In this document: piece by piece, positions 1 to 12,134 of the stretch | Layout: every line of letters begins with the position of its first letter | Position numbering within the stretch: the first letter of the stretch is position 1 | Source: Sebastes aleutianus | Taxonomy: Eukaryota > Chordata > Actinopteri > Perciformes > Sebastidae | Direction of reading: 5' to 3' | DNA: 64,000 bases | Assembly: GCA_916700875.1 (NCBI GenBank) | Contig: CAKAKS010000299.1 | Coordinates: 246,803-310,802 of the forward strand | The notes under the pieces: model-generated | What the model saw: only the letters and a program-made list of their open reading frames with translations | Told to the model about the DNA's origin: nothing | Database searches by the model: none | Translations under genes and position numbers: made by a program

Positions 1-318
1 TGAAACACACTGAAACACTCTGAAACACACTGAAACACTCTGAAGCACACTGAAACACACTGAAACACACTGAAACACACTGAGACACTCTGAAACACAC
101 TGAAACACTCTGAAACACACTGAAACACTCTGAAACACTCTGAAACACACTGAAACACACTGAAACACTCTGAAACACTGAAACACTCTGAAACACTCTG
201 AAACACACTGAAACACACTGAAACACACTGAAACACACTGAAACACTCTGAAACACACTGAAACACACTGAAACACTCTGAAACACTCTGAAACACTCTG
301 AAACACACTGAAACACTC
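1..318. repeat. Decamer minisatellite (tgaaacacac / tgaaacactc)
   Basis: About 30 tandem copies of a 10-bp unit, tgaaacacac alternating irregularly with tgaaacactc, running off the left edge. One 9-bp phase slip is visible near 175-185. It lies upstream of calpain exon 2, so it is probably in calpain intron 1. Confidence 0.95.
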
Positions 319-1626
319 AACAACTCTCACTGTTCTGATGAAGTTCTGATGAAGTTCTGTTCAGAGAAAAACAAGCTGTGACGTCAGACTTCACTAACAA
401 AAAATGGCAATTTAAAGTTGCAACTTTTTTTTTTTTTTTTTAAACTTTGATATTTATTTTGCATTTTCAGCTCTGGGTTGAACATCATGAGCATCCATAC
501 AGAATTCAACAAACAATACAACACTTAACAAACACAAAAAAACAAAACAAGACTTCATTTAACTCGGAGAGAAAGGGAGGACACAGACTTAAACAATCCA
601 AATAATTAAAATAAAATAAAGTAAAATAAATAAATACATTTAAATAAAAATGAATGTGGTGAAGGGTCAGAGGTCAGGGAGGGGAAGTGTATGGAAGGGT
701 ATTTCTCTGTTCAGCTTCACCGCCGTGTGTCTGCTGCTGCTGTTACAATTGAGATGGTTTTAATGGTTTTAATGGTTTTTAATGGTTCCTGCAGGTGTTG
801 TTGCTGCTTCCTGTTAGAGCTGCACGATTTATGGCCGAAATGATTATTTATCACGATTATACATTGATTTTAGTGACAAAAATGAATTATTATGAGAATA
901 AAATCAGAAGTTTACGAGAAAAAAGTCGTTATATTATGAGAAAAAAGTCATACGTTTATGGGAGAAAAAGTGTGTGTTGTATGACCGTGTGGACCGCAAC
1001 TTTTTTGACAAACTGCACACATGTAATACACCAAGTAACGTTTCAATAAACCCAAACTGATTTAGGCAAAAAACGTATTATAGATTAAAACATAGAAGAA
1101 TAAAATACTTCTACCTCTCTATAACTTCACTTATATCTCACTTATATCCGTCTATCTTATATATTTATGTTCTGTTTGTGTCTGGTTTACTTATTTTACA
1201 CTTTATTTATTTGCCGAATTGAAGAGACGGCACTGCTGTTTCTAAACTTTCCCACTGTTAGTTCTTTGTGTCGGGTGTATTTGGGAATAAGTGAGGAGGA
1301 ATTACAAATCCTGGTTTTGTAAATGGAGTTTGGTTTGAGGTTTGTGTAGCTTCCTGTAGAATCAGCTGCTCAGCCTGTTTATCTGGAGCTGAGATCAGTA
1401 AACAGGTGAAGAATCAGCTCAGAGATCTGAAAACATCAGATTATAGATCAGATTATTGATTACTATAGGTTTTTATTTTCTCAGGCTGTTGTTTGATCAG
1501 TCAGTTTGCTGATGCCAACACCCAGCTGCACATTCACAATGGGAGCTGTGGTTAAACTGGGCGACTCCCACTGGGAGTGTTTGGGTGGAGCCACTTCATC
1601 TCAGACCAGTGGAACCTGATGAGAGG
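319..1626. other. Non-coding, probably calpain intron 1
   Basis: No exon recognised. Contains a poly-T run near 427-440, an A-rich stretch at 530-660 that looks like retroelement debris, and otherwise unremarkable AT-rich sequence. The expected calpain exon 1 (N-terminal anchor helix and start of the protease core) was looked for and not found, so it most likely lies left of the window. Confidence 0.5.
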
Positions 1627-2494
1627 TTTCACAGAATAATAGTATTACATAATAATTTAATATTAGTCATTCAAATATTGATTAATAGTTTATATAATAA
1701 TTTAATATTGGTCATTAAATATTGAATAATAGTATAATATAATAGTTTAATATTTGACATTAAAATATTGAATAATAGTATAATATAATAGTTTGATATT
1801 GGTCATTAAAATATTAAATAATAGTATAATATAATAGTTTAATATTGGTCATTAAAATATTGAATAATAGTATAATATAATAGTTTGATATTGGTCATTA
1901 AAATATTAAATAATAGTATAATATAATAGTTTAATATTGGTCATTAAAATATTGAATAATAGTATAATATAATAGTTTAATATTGGTCATTAAAATACTG
2001 AATAATAGTATAATATAATAGTTTAATATTGGTCATTAAAATATTGAATAATAGTATAATATAATAGTTTGATATTGGTCATTAAAATATTAAATAATAG
2101 TATAATATAATAGTTTAATATTGGTCATTAAAATATTGAATAATAGTATAATATAATAGTTTAATATTGGTCATTAAAATATTGAATAATAGTATAATAT
2201 AATAGTTTGATATTGGTCATTAAAATATTAAATAATAGTATAATATAATAGTTTAATATTGGTCATTAAAATATTAAATAATAGTATAATATAATAGTTT
2301 GATATTGGTCATTAAAATACTGAATAATAGTATAATATAATAGTTTGATATTGGTCATTAAAATATTAAATAATAGTATAATATAATAGTTTAATATTGG
2401 TCATTAAAATATTAAATAATAGTATAATATAATAGTTTGATATTGGTCATTAAAATACTGAATAATAGTATAATATAATAATTTAATATTGGTC
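1627..2494. repeat. AT-rich ~46-bp minisatellite
   Basis: About 18 copies of a unit built around attggtcattaaaatatt followed by gaataatagtataatataat. Variants alternate between ttgaataat and ttaaataat and between gtttaat and gtttgat, suggesting a two-unit higher-order period. It sits about 190 bp upstream of calpain exon 2. Confidence 0.93.
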
Positions 2495-2679
2495 TTCATA
2501 CGATAAGTCGTTAACGTTAAAATGATCAAGGTCATGTCCGTATATCGTACTTATTTACATACACATTTATCTGTTTCCTGTCCTGCGTGTGAATAACTTC
2601 TTCTTCTCCTCCTCCTCCCTCTTCTCTTTCTTCTTGTCCTGTCTTGTTCATCCCTCTGTTTGTTATGTTTCGTGTGCAG

Positions 2680-5020
2680 GAGTTGACCTCTAACCCTGAG
2701 TTCATCGTCTCTGGAGCCTCGAGGACGGACATCTGTCAGGGAGCTCTGGGTGAGGACAAACAGTCGCTGTAATAGAAAACGGTTTATTGCGGCTGCAGCA
2801 GGTCGGACTGGAATAACTGGTCCCAGTTCCTGAAGGGAGGCCTACATTCATACCTCCAGTTCAAAATAACTCTGTCATCTGCAGCGATACAAAGAGACGG
2901 GGGACGGTGAGACTGATCATTAGCCTGTCTGAGTCAGAGGACGACGTTCACACACTTTAATAATAAAATCCACCTGAAACAATAAAAGTCAACACGAAGA
3001 ACTCCTGAGGAGTCAAATAAAACCAAACTGAATAAATGATAAATAAAAACCTGAACCAGGATAAGATAGAATATAGATAGATGAAGATAAACCGGACCCG
3101 TTCTGACCAGTCCTGATCCGTCCTGACCCGTCCTGACCCGTCCTGAACGCAGCAGCAACAGATTTGGAAGTCAAATGAGGACCAGTGAGGAAGAACTCAC
3201 TGAACAGGATCATCGTTTTAAACTAGAAGAAACTGGAAGATTAAACTTGATTCATTTTCTGTTAAATTAACTTTTCACAACATGAAGCTAACTAATGATG
3301 GTGTCTCCAGTCTTTATGCTAAGCTAAGCTAACTGGGGAAAATTAAAATCAGAAATTTGAATCACTAAAATTAACTTGACTAATCAATGAATCGATCAAT
3401 AACTGCAGCGGTGGTTGATGTCTGTATCGTCCTCTGTACAGATGATCAGACTGTAAACACCTGCAGTCACCTGACCTGGTAACCTCCACTCAGGCGCGAC
3501 ACAGTGGCGAGTGTCGTCTTGGCAACAGAAACAGTGAACATGCAGATGATGTCATCACAGTAGTTTATGTAGTGACAAACACCTGGGAGATTCCAGCCAG
3601 TCAGAGACCAGCAGAGTCCAGTCACTGGTAGAGCTCATTACTGACAGACGTTCAGGTTTCAGGTTGCCTGAGGTGTGTTTAAGGACACTCCGACATCTGA
3701 GCACAAACAACCACAGCCTCCATGTTTTATGATTGACTGACAGTTACTGACTAAGCCCCGCCCCCTTCCTGTGTGTCATCCAGGTGACTGCTGGCTGCTC
3801 GCCGCCATCGCCTCTCTGACCCTGAACGAGGAAGTTCTGGCTCGAGTCGTTCCACATGGACAGAGCTTTAGGGAAGGAGAGTACGCTGGCATCTTCCACT
3901 TCCAGGTACACAAATACACAGAACCAGTACTAGTTATATTTAAGAAGGTGCCCGGGATGCAAGTACTCCACATGGTACCGGGTACGCATATAGTCCACAA
4001 GGTACCGGGTACGCATATAGTCCACAAGGTACCAGGTACGCATATAGTCCACAAGGTACCGGGTATGCATATAATCCACAAGGAACCGGGTACGTAAATA
4101 GTCCACAAGGTACCGGTTATGTAAATAGTTTACAAGGTACAGGCCGGGTATGTAAATAGTTTACAAGACCCTCACTTCTGTCTGTCTGTCTGGTCTGGTC
4201 TGGTCTGATCTGGTCTGGTCTGGTCTGGTCTGGTCTGGTCTGATCTGGTCTGGTCTGGTCTGGTCTGGTCTGGTCTGGTCTGGTCTGGTCTGGTCTGATC
4301 TGGTCTGATCTGGTCTGGTCTGATCTGGTCTGATCTGGTCTGGTCTGGTCTGTAGTTCTGGCAGTTTGGCGAGTGGGTGGACGTGGTGATCGATGACCGT
4401 CTGCCGTGCAAAGACGGAGAGCTGATGTTCGTCCACTCGGCGGAGGGGAGGGAGTTCTGGAGCGCCCTGCTGGAGAAGGCCTACGCCAAGTAAGACCTGA
4501 GTCAGCTCCTCTCTGTCTGATTTAATGTTACAGGTCAACATATTTCCTAAACCCTCAGTCCCAATGTCCCCCCATAGGCCCTAAACCCTCAGTCCCAATG
4601 TCCCCCCATAGGCCCTAAACCCTGAACCCTCAGTCCCAATGTCCCCCCATAGGCCCTAAACCCTGAACCCTCAGTCCCAATGTCCCCCCATAGGCCCTAA
4701 ACCCTCAGTCCCAATGTCCCCCCATAGGCCCTAAACCCTGAACCCTCAGTCCCAATGTCCCCCCATAGGCCCTAAACCCTGAACCCTCAGTCCCAATGTC
4801 CCCCCTAAGGCCTTACGAGACTAGAACACCCGTCCTCTTTATTTACAGTCATCGTCCCAGTATGTCCTCCCAGTATGACCAGTAACCTGTGATCAGCTGG
4901 GATCAGTGGAGTCGTCCAGGTGATAGTAGACGGTGTGTCAGCTTCAGGTCTTTGTTCCTACACGTCGCTGCATTCTTCACACCTGTTTACCCAACAGGGC
5001 GAGGCTCTGACTCACACCTG

Positions 5021-5118
<98 letters not shown>

Positions 5119-8100
5119 ACACACACTAAAACACACAAAGTACACAGTATAATACACACATTGTATACACACATATACTGTACAGTATATGTGATGAGCA
5201 GAACTCTGAATCAGTCATGAGTTAGAAACACAAACTAATAACATTAATAACGGTCAGGTGTGACTGTACTTCCTGTCCCCACCTGTCACAGTGTCTCAGG
5301 TGTGACTGTACTTCCTGTCCCCACCTGTCACAGTGTCTCAGGTGTGACTGTACTTCCTGTCCCCACCTGTCACAGTGTCTCAGGTGTGACTGTACTTCCT
5401 GTCCCCACCTGTCACAGTGTCTCAGGTGTGACTGTACTTCCTGTACTCACCTGTCACAGTGTCTCAGGTGTGACTGTACTTCCTGTACTCACCTGTCACA
5501 GTGTCTTAGGTGTGACTGTACTTCCTGTACTCACCTGTCACAGTGTCTCAGGTGTGACTGTACTTCCTGTACTCACCTGTCACAGTGTCTTAGGTGTGAC
5601 TGTACTTCCTGTACTCACCTGTCACAGTGTCTTAGGTGTGACTGTACTTCCTGTACTCACCTGTCACAGTGTCTCAGGTGTGACTGTACTTCCTGTACTC
5701 ACCTGTCACAGTGTCTCAGGTGTGACTGTACTTCCTGTACTCACCTGTCACAGTGTCTCAGGTGTGACTGTACTTCCTGTACTCACCTGTGTCAGTGTCT
5801 CAGGTGTGACTGTACTTCCTGTACTCACCTGTGTCAGTGTCTCAGGTGTGACTGTAGGCTGTGTGATGTGGCTGCAGGATGAACGGCTGCTACGAGGCTC
5901 TGTCTGGAGGATCCACCACCGAGGGCTTCGAGGATTTCACCGGAGGAATCGCTGAAGTCCACGAGCTCAGTAAACCTGATCCCCACCTGTTCCACATCAT
6001 CCAGAAAGCTCAGAGCCGAGGCTCCCTGATGGGCTGCTCCATAGACGTACGTCAACTTTTCTATACTATATATCTACATATATATCTATATACATAATAT
6101 ATATAGACATAAACTCTACTTACTGATGGGCTGCTGCATAGACGTACGTAAACACTTCTATATACCGTATATCTATATATACACATGTATATCTATACAT
6201 GTGTATATATAGATATACACACAGTTTTTGAAACAACTTGTGGAAATGTGAATATTTTTGAGTATTTTTGGGTGAAAATGAATAGATGTCGTCGTCGTCG
6301 TCGTCGTCGTCGTCTCTACGGAGGTTCTACATTTATTTGTATTAACGTTATATGTTTTGTTTCAGATCACGAGCTCTTCCGACTCGGAGGCAGTGACCCA
6401 TCAGAAGCTGGTGAAAGGCCACGCCTACTCTGTGACAGGTGCAGCTGAGGTGAGAGGACATGCCCCCCCCCTGCAGAGACCCGCCCCCTACACTCACCTG
6501 CCTGTCACCTGAAACACCACAACATGAAACTACGTTTCCCATGAGTCAGCAGAGCCTTACCTGTCAGCTGCTCTCTACCTGAAGAGGGGGCGGGGCTTCA
6601 GCTCTATGATGGGGACGGCGGTCATCCAATCAGGTGTAACTCTGTGGTCTGCTCTGCGTGTGATTGGCTGCAGGTAGAGTACCGTGGCAACATGGAGAAG
6701 CTGATCCGGATCAGAAACCCCTGGGGACAGGTGGAGTGGACCGGAGCCTGGAGCGACAAGTAGGTCACCCTGCTGATCTCAGGTCAGTCCGTTAATAGAG
6801 ACACTGAGACACGTTTTTCCCGCTCTTATTGTGAAACTGTTTCCTGTTGTGACAGCTCGGCTGAGTGGCGTCAGATCAGCGACGAGGACCGACAGCGTCT
6901 GAGTCATCGCTCCGAGGACGGAGAGTTCTGGTAAAACTGGACTTTATAAACGACCTCACCGCCATCATCTGCCTACTGTGTGTGAAGTGATCCCTCTGCT
7001 CTGTCTTCTAGGATGTCCTTCAAAGACTTCCTGCGTCATTACTCGCGGCTGGAGATCTGTAACCTGACGCCCGACGCCCTGACGGACGACAGCGTCTCTA
7101 AGTGGGCGCTGTCCACGTTCGACGGCAGCTGGCGGAGAGGATCCACCGCCGGAGGCTGCAGGAACAACCCCAGTGAGTGGTCCTGTCAGACAGAGAGAAG
7201 GTCATCAGGTCATCACGCTGCCGCCGCCGAGGCATTTCTGACGTCTTGTTTTCAAACCGCAGGCACGTTCTGGACCAACCCGCAGTTTGTGATCCAGCTG
7301 GACGAGGAGGACGACGAACCCGACGATGGAGAGGCCGGCTGCAGCTTCGTGGTCGGTCTGATCCAGAAGAACCGCCGACGCATGAGGAAGATGGGCGAGG
7401 ACATGAACACGGTCGGGTTCGCCATTTACGAGGTGAGATCACCACCTGTTGAGTGTTTGGACCCGGTTCAGTTCCAGCTGGGGACGTTGGAGGCGGCGTG
7501 ACGGTCTAGACCCGGTTCAGTTCCAGCTGGGGACGTGGGAGGCGGCGTGACGGTCTAGACCCGGTTCGGCGGCGGCGGTGGTGGTGAGAGGTCATCTTCC
7601 TCTGTTAACTCTTCTTCTTTCTTCTGTTCCAGGTTCCTGATGAGGTACGAAGACGACCACCTGATCACTTCCTTTTCATGTCTTTAGCTGCGACTGATTC
7701 AGTCTAAGGTCTCTCCTGGTGTCTTACCTGGTGTCTCTCCTGGTGTCTTACCTGGTGTCTCTCCTGGTGTCTTACCTGGTGACTCACCTGGTGTCTCTCC
7801 TGGTGTCTCACCTGGTGACTCACCTGGTGTCTCTCCTGGTGTATCACCCGGTGTCTCTCCCGGTGCCTCTCCTGGTGTCTCTCCTGGTGTCTCACCTGGT
7901 GACCTGGTGTCTCTCCTGGGGTCTCTCCTGGTGTCTCACCTGGTGTCTCACCTGGTGTCTCTCCTGGTGTCTCACCTGGTGTCTCACCTGGTCTTTCTCC
8001 TGATGTCTCACCTGGTGTCTCACCTGGTGTCTCACCTGGTCTTTCTCCTGATGTCTCACCTGGTGTTTCTCCTGGTGTCTCTCCTGATGTCTCACCCGAC

Positions 8101-8988
8101 ATCTCTCCTGGTGTTTCTCCCGATTTCTCACCTGGTGTTTCTCCTGATGTCTCTCCTGATGTCTCACCTGGTGTCTCACCTGGTGTCTCTCCTGATGTCT
8201 CACCTGGTGTCTCACCTGGTGTCTCTCCCGATGTCTCACCTGACATCTCTCCTGATGTCTCTCTGTTAGTACCGCGGTCAGAGGAACGTCCACCTCAACA
8301 GGAACTTCTTCCTGCGTAACGCGTCGGCTGCTCGCTCTGAGACCTTCATCAACCTGCGAGAGGTCTGCAGCCGCTTCGTCCTTCCTCCAGGAGAGTACCT
8401 GATCGTCCCGTCCACCTTCGAGGCCAACAAGAACGGAGACTTCTGCGTCCGAATCTTCTCCGAGAAACAGGCCGACTTCCAGTAAGTTCAACTCAGGGGG
8501 GTCTGGGTGTGATTTGCAGGACCTGCAGCTGAACCGGATCAGTCTGATTAACGTGTTTTAATAGAGATTTAAATATTATATTAATATTATATTATAATGA
8601 CTGAATGAACGAGAGTGATGATGATGTCACATTTTAATGAGGTTGTTTGTTCCTGCAGAGAGCTGGACGACCCCATCGAGTCCAGAGTGGAGAAGGTGAG
8701 CTTTAACTGGTGTTACTGATGTTACTGGTGTTATTGATGTTACTGGTGTTACTGGTGTTACTGATGTTACTGGTGTTATTGATGTTACTGGTGTTACTGA
8801 TGTTACTGGTGTTACTGATGTTACTGGCGTTACTGGTTTTACTGGTGTCACTGGTTGGAGATAAACCAGACTAACCAGTAAGTCACCAGTGGATTCATTT
8901 CACTGACACCAACAGTCTGAGCACGACTTTACATCTGCATTTTTAACTTTTCTTTTTATTTCAAATATAATATATAACAAAACATTAT

Positions 8989-9026
<38 letters not shown>

Positions 9027-10808
9027 GAACATATAAATATGTGGAGGTTTGACTTGTTTCAGATTGAGATCGATGAGGACGATGTGGACGATCGGTTCAG
9101 AGGTCTGTTCGGTCAGCTGGCAGGAGGGGTGAGCTGCTCATATAGAACATATTTAATGTATATTTATATGTGTGTGTGTGTGTGTGTATACATTAAATAT
9201 ATTAAATGTGTGTATATATATTTATATATAAAATATGTGCTGTTGAGCTGACAGAAAGTGTCTCTGTGCTGCAGGACAATGAGATCTCCACCTTCGAGCT
9301 GCAGAAGATCCTCAACAAAGTCGTGTGCAAACGTGAGAAACTAGACCTTTTCATGTGCAGGCGTGAACAGTGTTCATGTGGAGGCGTGAACCGTGTTCAC
9401 GTCATGTGCCGGTGTGTGAACAGTGTTCATCTGGAGATGTGAACAGTGTTTATGTGGAGATGTGAACAGTGTTTATGTGGAGATGTGAACAGTGTTTATG
9501 TGGAGATGTGAACAGTGTTCATGTGCATGCGTGGACCGTGTTAACCTGTTGTCTCTGACAGGTGATGACATCGAGACCAGCGGCTTCAGCATGGCAACGT
9601 GTCGCAACATGGTCAACATGCTGGACGTATCCTTCCATTACATCATTATGTTTTTATAATTATACTACTAATTATACTATTACTCATTATTATGTTTAAT
9701 CATTTAAATATCCTTATAGATCAAATTGTTAACTGAGAAAAGAATCAACACATTAATAAATAAATAATCGTTGTTCAGCAATAAGTTTTAGTTTGTAGTT
9801 CAGGTGTGAACCGGTTCAGTCTGCAGAGAGAGCTGCCACAGTGGCTGATGGGTAAATAACACCAGTGTGAGCAGGTGTGAGCATCAGTGTGACTTCCTGA
9901 ACTGTGGCTGCAGAAAGACGGCAGCGGTAAACTGGGTCTGGTGGAGTTTAAAGTGCTGTGGACCAAAATCGAGAACTACCTGGTGAGTGTCCGATCCAGG
10001 ACCTGGTTTCTGTTCCATGTGAGCTAACCAGAACCCTGACTGAACCCAGACCAGGGACTATAGAACCAGGGTCAGCTCCTTAGACCTCCAGGGCACCAGG
10101 TTTCATGTATGTGAATGTACACCAGCCGGGAGGTGTTTCTGGTCCTGGTCTCCTGATCCAAAGAGTCCGTCTGAACCAGAGACCACATACCGGGTATAAC
10201 TGACGTAGGAGGTGTTTGATATCTAACGCTGTCTCTGTTGTCGTCTCTGGGATAGAATATTTACCGTAAGAAGGACGTGGACAACTCGGGGACGATGAGC
10301 TCTACTGAGATGAGGATGGCTGTGGAGGACGCTGGTAAACCACTGAAACACATTTCACAATAAAACACTTGTTGTGTTTCCTCACCACTGATTCTTCATC
10401 AGGACGTCTTCCTCACCACTGATTCTTCATCGGGACGTCTTCATCACCACTGATTCACACATCTCTGAACCCACCAAGAGGTCCAGGTTCATGTGTCTGC
10501 TGCTGGCCCTCAGTAAACTGTGTGAATACCCCGCTCCATCAGGTCCTCTGTGACCTCTGGGGACCCTGTGACCTCTGTGACCTCTGTGACCTCTGTGACC
10601 TTGGTTCTGCTGGTCCTCAGTAAAGTCTGTGGTTGTGTTTCAGGGTTCAGTTTGAACAACCCGCTCCATCAGGTCCTGGTGGCCCGCTACAGTGAATCAG
10701 ATCTCACCATCGACTTTGACAACTTTGTGGGCTGCTTGGTTCGTCTGGAGACCATGTTCAGTGAGTCCTCACAGTCCTCAGAGTCCACACTGACTCGTCT
10801 TCATCATT

Positions 10809-10851
<43 letters not shown>

Positions 10852-11648
10852 CTGTTTCCTCTCCACAGACACGTTCAACACGCTGGACAAAGATAAGTCA
10901 GGAACTGTTGAGTTCACCATATTGGAGGTAAGAAACTTCACCGTGAAAGTTTAATACATGACTGTAGAGAACTTGGTTAATGGATTCACAGACCCAGTTA
11001 AACCATAAAGGACGTAGATCAGTGATTCAACGTCTAAAATTTTACGAGATTACATTTGAACACATCATGATAACGTTGTAGTTTACCTTCGCCCAATAGT
11101 CATTTTTCCTGAGCAGACTTTAAACGCCTCATAACAATAACTCAATGGCACCTCCGTTAATGTTCGTATCGCCGTTATTTATCCAGTCAGGACTGTGCTG
11201 CCCACCGGCTGCTAACAGCTAACGTTACTAACTCTCCTCCTGCTGATTTAAACACAGATTTGTTGTTCAGTGTCGCTTTATTAGGGAATAATAGGGTGCA
11301 TCACCTCATGTTTAGTAGCGCCACGCTGTTAAGCGCTTTTTTCTTTCCGCCGTGGCTCCGGTCCAAAACAAACTGAAACATGATGCAGCGTGCGTATGCG
11401 TCATTGTGCAGCGTAACTGTGGGAAAGCATCAATAAGAGGAATCGATAGTCAGAGCTTCTACCGAGTACCTCCAGTGGTACGTGTACCATAGTTTGAGAA
11501 CCACTGACGTACATTATTATTTCACCGACTGTAAGACAGAACTCTGAAGAGATTAATATTCATTTAAAGATGTTCGTTTACATCAGAGATGATTGAACAT
11601 GAATCTGATGTGATTCTCCTGCAGTGGCTGAACGTAACTCTGCTCTGA
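2680..11648 (+). CDS. capn11: Calpain catalytic subunit, capn11-like (exons 2-21, 5' partial)
   Basis: Calcium-dependent cytosolic cysteine protease. Exons: 2680-2749, 3784-3905, 4356-4489, 5878-6046, 6366-6449, 6674-6759, 6856-6930, 7012-7172, 7263-7432, 7633-7644, 8270-8481, 8659-8695, 9063-9128, 9275-9332, 9562-9626, 9914-9982, 10256-10334, 10644-10760, 10869-10927, 11625-11648. All borders are AG/GT, phases agree, and sizes such as 134, 169, 84, 86, 161, 170 and the tiny 12-bp exon match classical calpains. They encode 622 residues. The catalytic triad is present: Cys in GDCWLLAAIA, His in KGHAYSVTG, Asn in IRNPWGQVEW. The C2-like domain follows (SFKDFLRHYSRLEICNLTPD, GCRNNPSTFWTNPQF). 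The penta-EF-hand end has canonical loops DKDGSGKLGLVE and DVDNSGTMSSTE, and the protein ends WLNVTLL. Exon 1 is absent from the window. The choice of capn11 over capn1/2/8 rests mainly on adjacency to aars2; capn2/8-like is the alternative. Confidence 0.93.
3945..4168. repeat. 27-bp minisatellite in calpain intron 3
   Basis: Seven to eight copies of a unit like ggtaccgggtacgcatatag + tccacaa, degenerating at the right end. It begins about 40 bp after the exon donor at 3906. The open frames across it on both strands are low-complexity artefacts. Confidence 0.9.
4186..4352. repeat. (TGGTC)n pentanucleotide array abutting a calpain exon
   Basis: About 33 copies of tggtc with scattered tgatc variants. 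The array forms the sequence immediately before the acceptor (ctgtag) of the exon at 4356, so the polypyrimidine tract is itself repeat-derived. Confidence 0.93.
4545..4812. repeat. 33/42-bp minisatellite in calpain intron 4
   Basis: Seven copies of a unit containing cagtcccaatgtcccccc and ataggccctaaaccct, some with an extra ctgaaccct. It lies between the exons at 4489 and 5878. Confidence 0.9.
5025..5114. repeat. (CA)n microsatellite
   Basis: About 90 bp of uninterrupted ca dinucleotide in calpain intron 4. Confidence 0.97.
5256..5852. repeat. 42-bp minisatellite in calpain intron 4
   Basis: About 14 copies of a 42-bp unit (caggtgtgactgtacttcct, then gtactcacctgtcacagtgt, then ct). Because 42 is a multiple of three, the array stays open in one frame and mimics a 231-codon repetitive reading frame that runs into the real exon at 5878. 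It is intronic. Confidence 0.95.
7706..8267. repeat. 12-bp minisatellite filling calpain intron 11
   Basis: About 45 copies of 12-bp units (cctggtgtctct / cctggtgtctca) run almost the full length of the intron between the 12-bp exon (7633-7644) and the exon starting at 8270. The last copies merge into the acceptor ctctgttag, so repeat sequence supplies the polypyrimidine tract. Confidence 0.95.
8700..8853. repeat. 9/18-bp minisatellite in a calpain intron
   Basis: Copies of gatgttactggtgttact begin five bases into the intron after the donor at 8696. Confidence 0.9.
9345..9545. repeat. ~28-bp minisatellite in a calpain intron
   Basis: Degenerate copies of gtgaacagtgtttatgtgga + gat between the exons at 9332 and 9562. 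Confidence 0.8.
10810..10851. repeat. (GAT)n microsatellite
   Basis: About 14 gat triplets just before the acceptor of the calpain exon at 10869. Confidence 0.95.
11050..11530. repeat. Probable interspersed element in the last calpain intron
   Basis: This intron segment ends in tacgtgtaccatagtttgag followed by aaccactg, a phrase I associate with abundant teleost interspersed repeats. No coding capacity seen. Boundaries are approximate. Confidence 0.35.
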
Positions 11649-12060
11649 GGAACCAGGACCACCCTGGTCCTGATCCTGATCCTGGTCCTGGTCCAAGCAA
11701 ACTGACCGACTGTACCAACTGGAGCTGTAATATAATGGGTGTGGTTGATATATATATATTCTATAGGAATGATGAGGGATGTTAGTGAGACAGCTGCTGA
11801 TCATCTGTCATCAATATATGGTTTATTGCACGTTATAATGTGACTATGAGCAGATATAAAGACATGTTTATTAATGTTCGGTAGAACTCCTCCTAATAAC
11901 ACATGTTTTATATTATTACAGCTGTTTATAAATAAAACATTAATAAACACTTACAACTGCATTATAGTCTGGTATTCACCCTGTTATTACATGTTTATAT
12001 ACTGATTATACACGATGACTGGTGTTAAAATAAAGTGGTTCCAATAATGTTTAGCTGTGT
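11649..12060 (+). other. Calpain 3' UTR with two candidate polyadenylation signals
   Basis: After the TGA at 11646-11648 the sequence is AT-rich and non-coding. AATAAA hexamers occur at 11931-11936 and 12029-12034, both upstream of the giant minisatellite. The transcript end is inferred. Confidence 0.55.
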
Positions 12061-12134
12061 TCTGATTGGTCCAGAAGACTCCGTTTGTGTTTCATCTTTA
12101 ACTCATTTATTGTTTTGTGTTTGATTCACACCTG

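Noticed and set aside
4545..4812. Interstitial telomere-like ccctaaaccct repeats
   Set aside because: The unit is a 33/42-bp minisatellite with other sequence between the ccctaaaccct words. The vertebrate telomere repeat is ccctaa in pure tandem, which is not seen.
5260..5955. 231-codon repetitive reading frame on the plus strand
   Set aside because: It is the 42-bp intronic minisatellite, open only because the period is a multiple of three, running into calpain exon sequence in the wrong frame.
7704..8491. Long minus-strand frames opposite calpain intron 11 and its next exon
   Set aside because: They follow the 12-bp repeat and the antisense of a conserved calpain exon.
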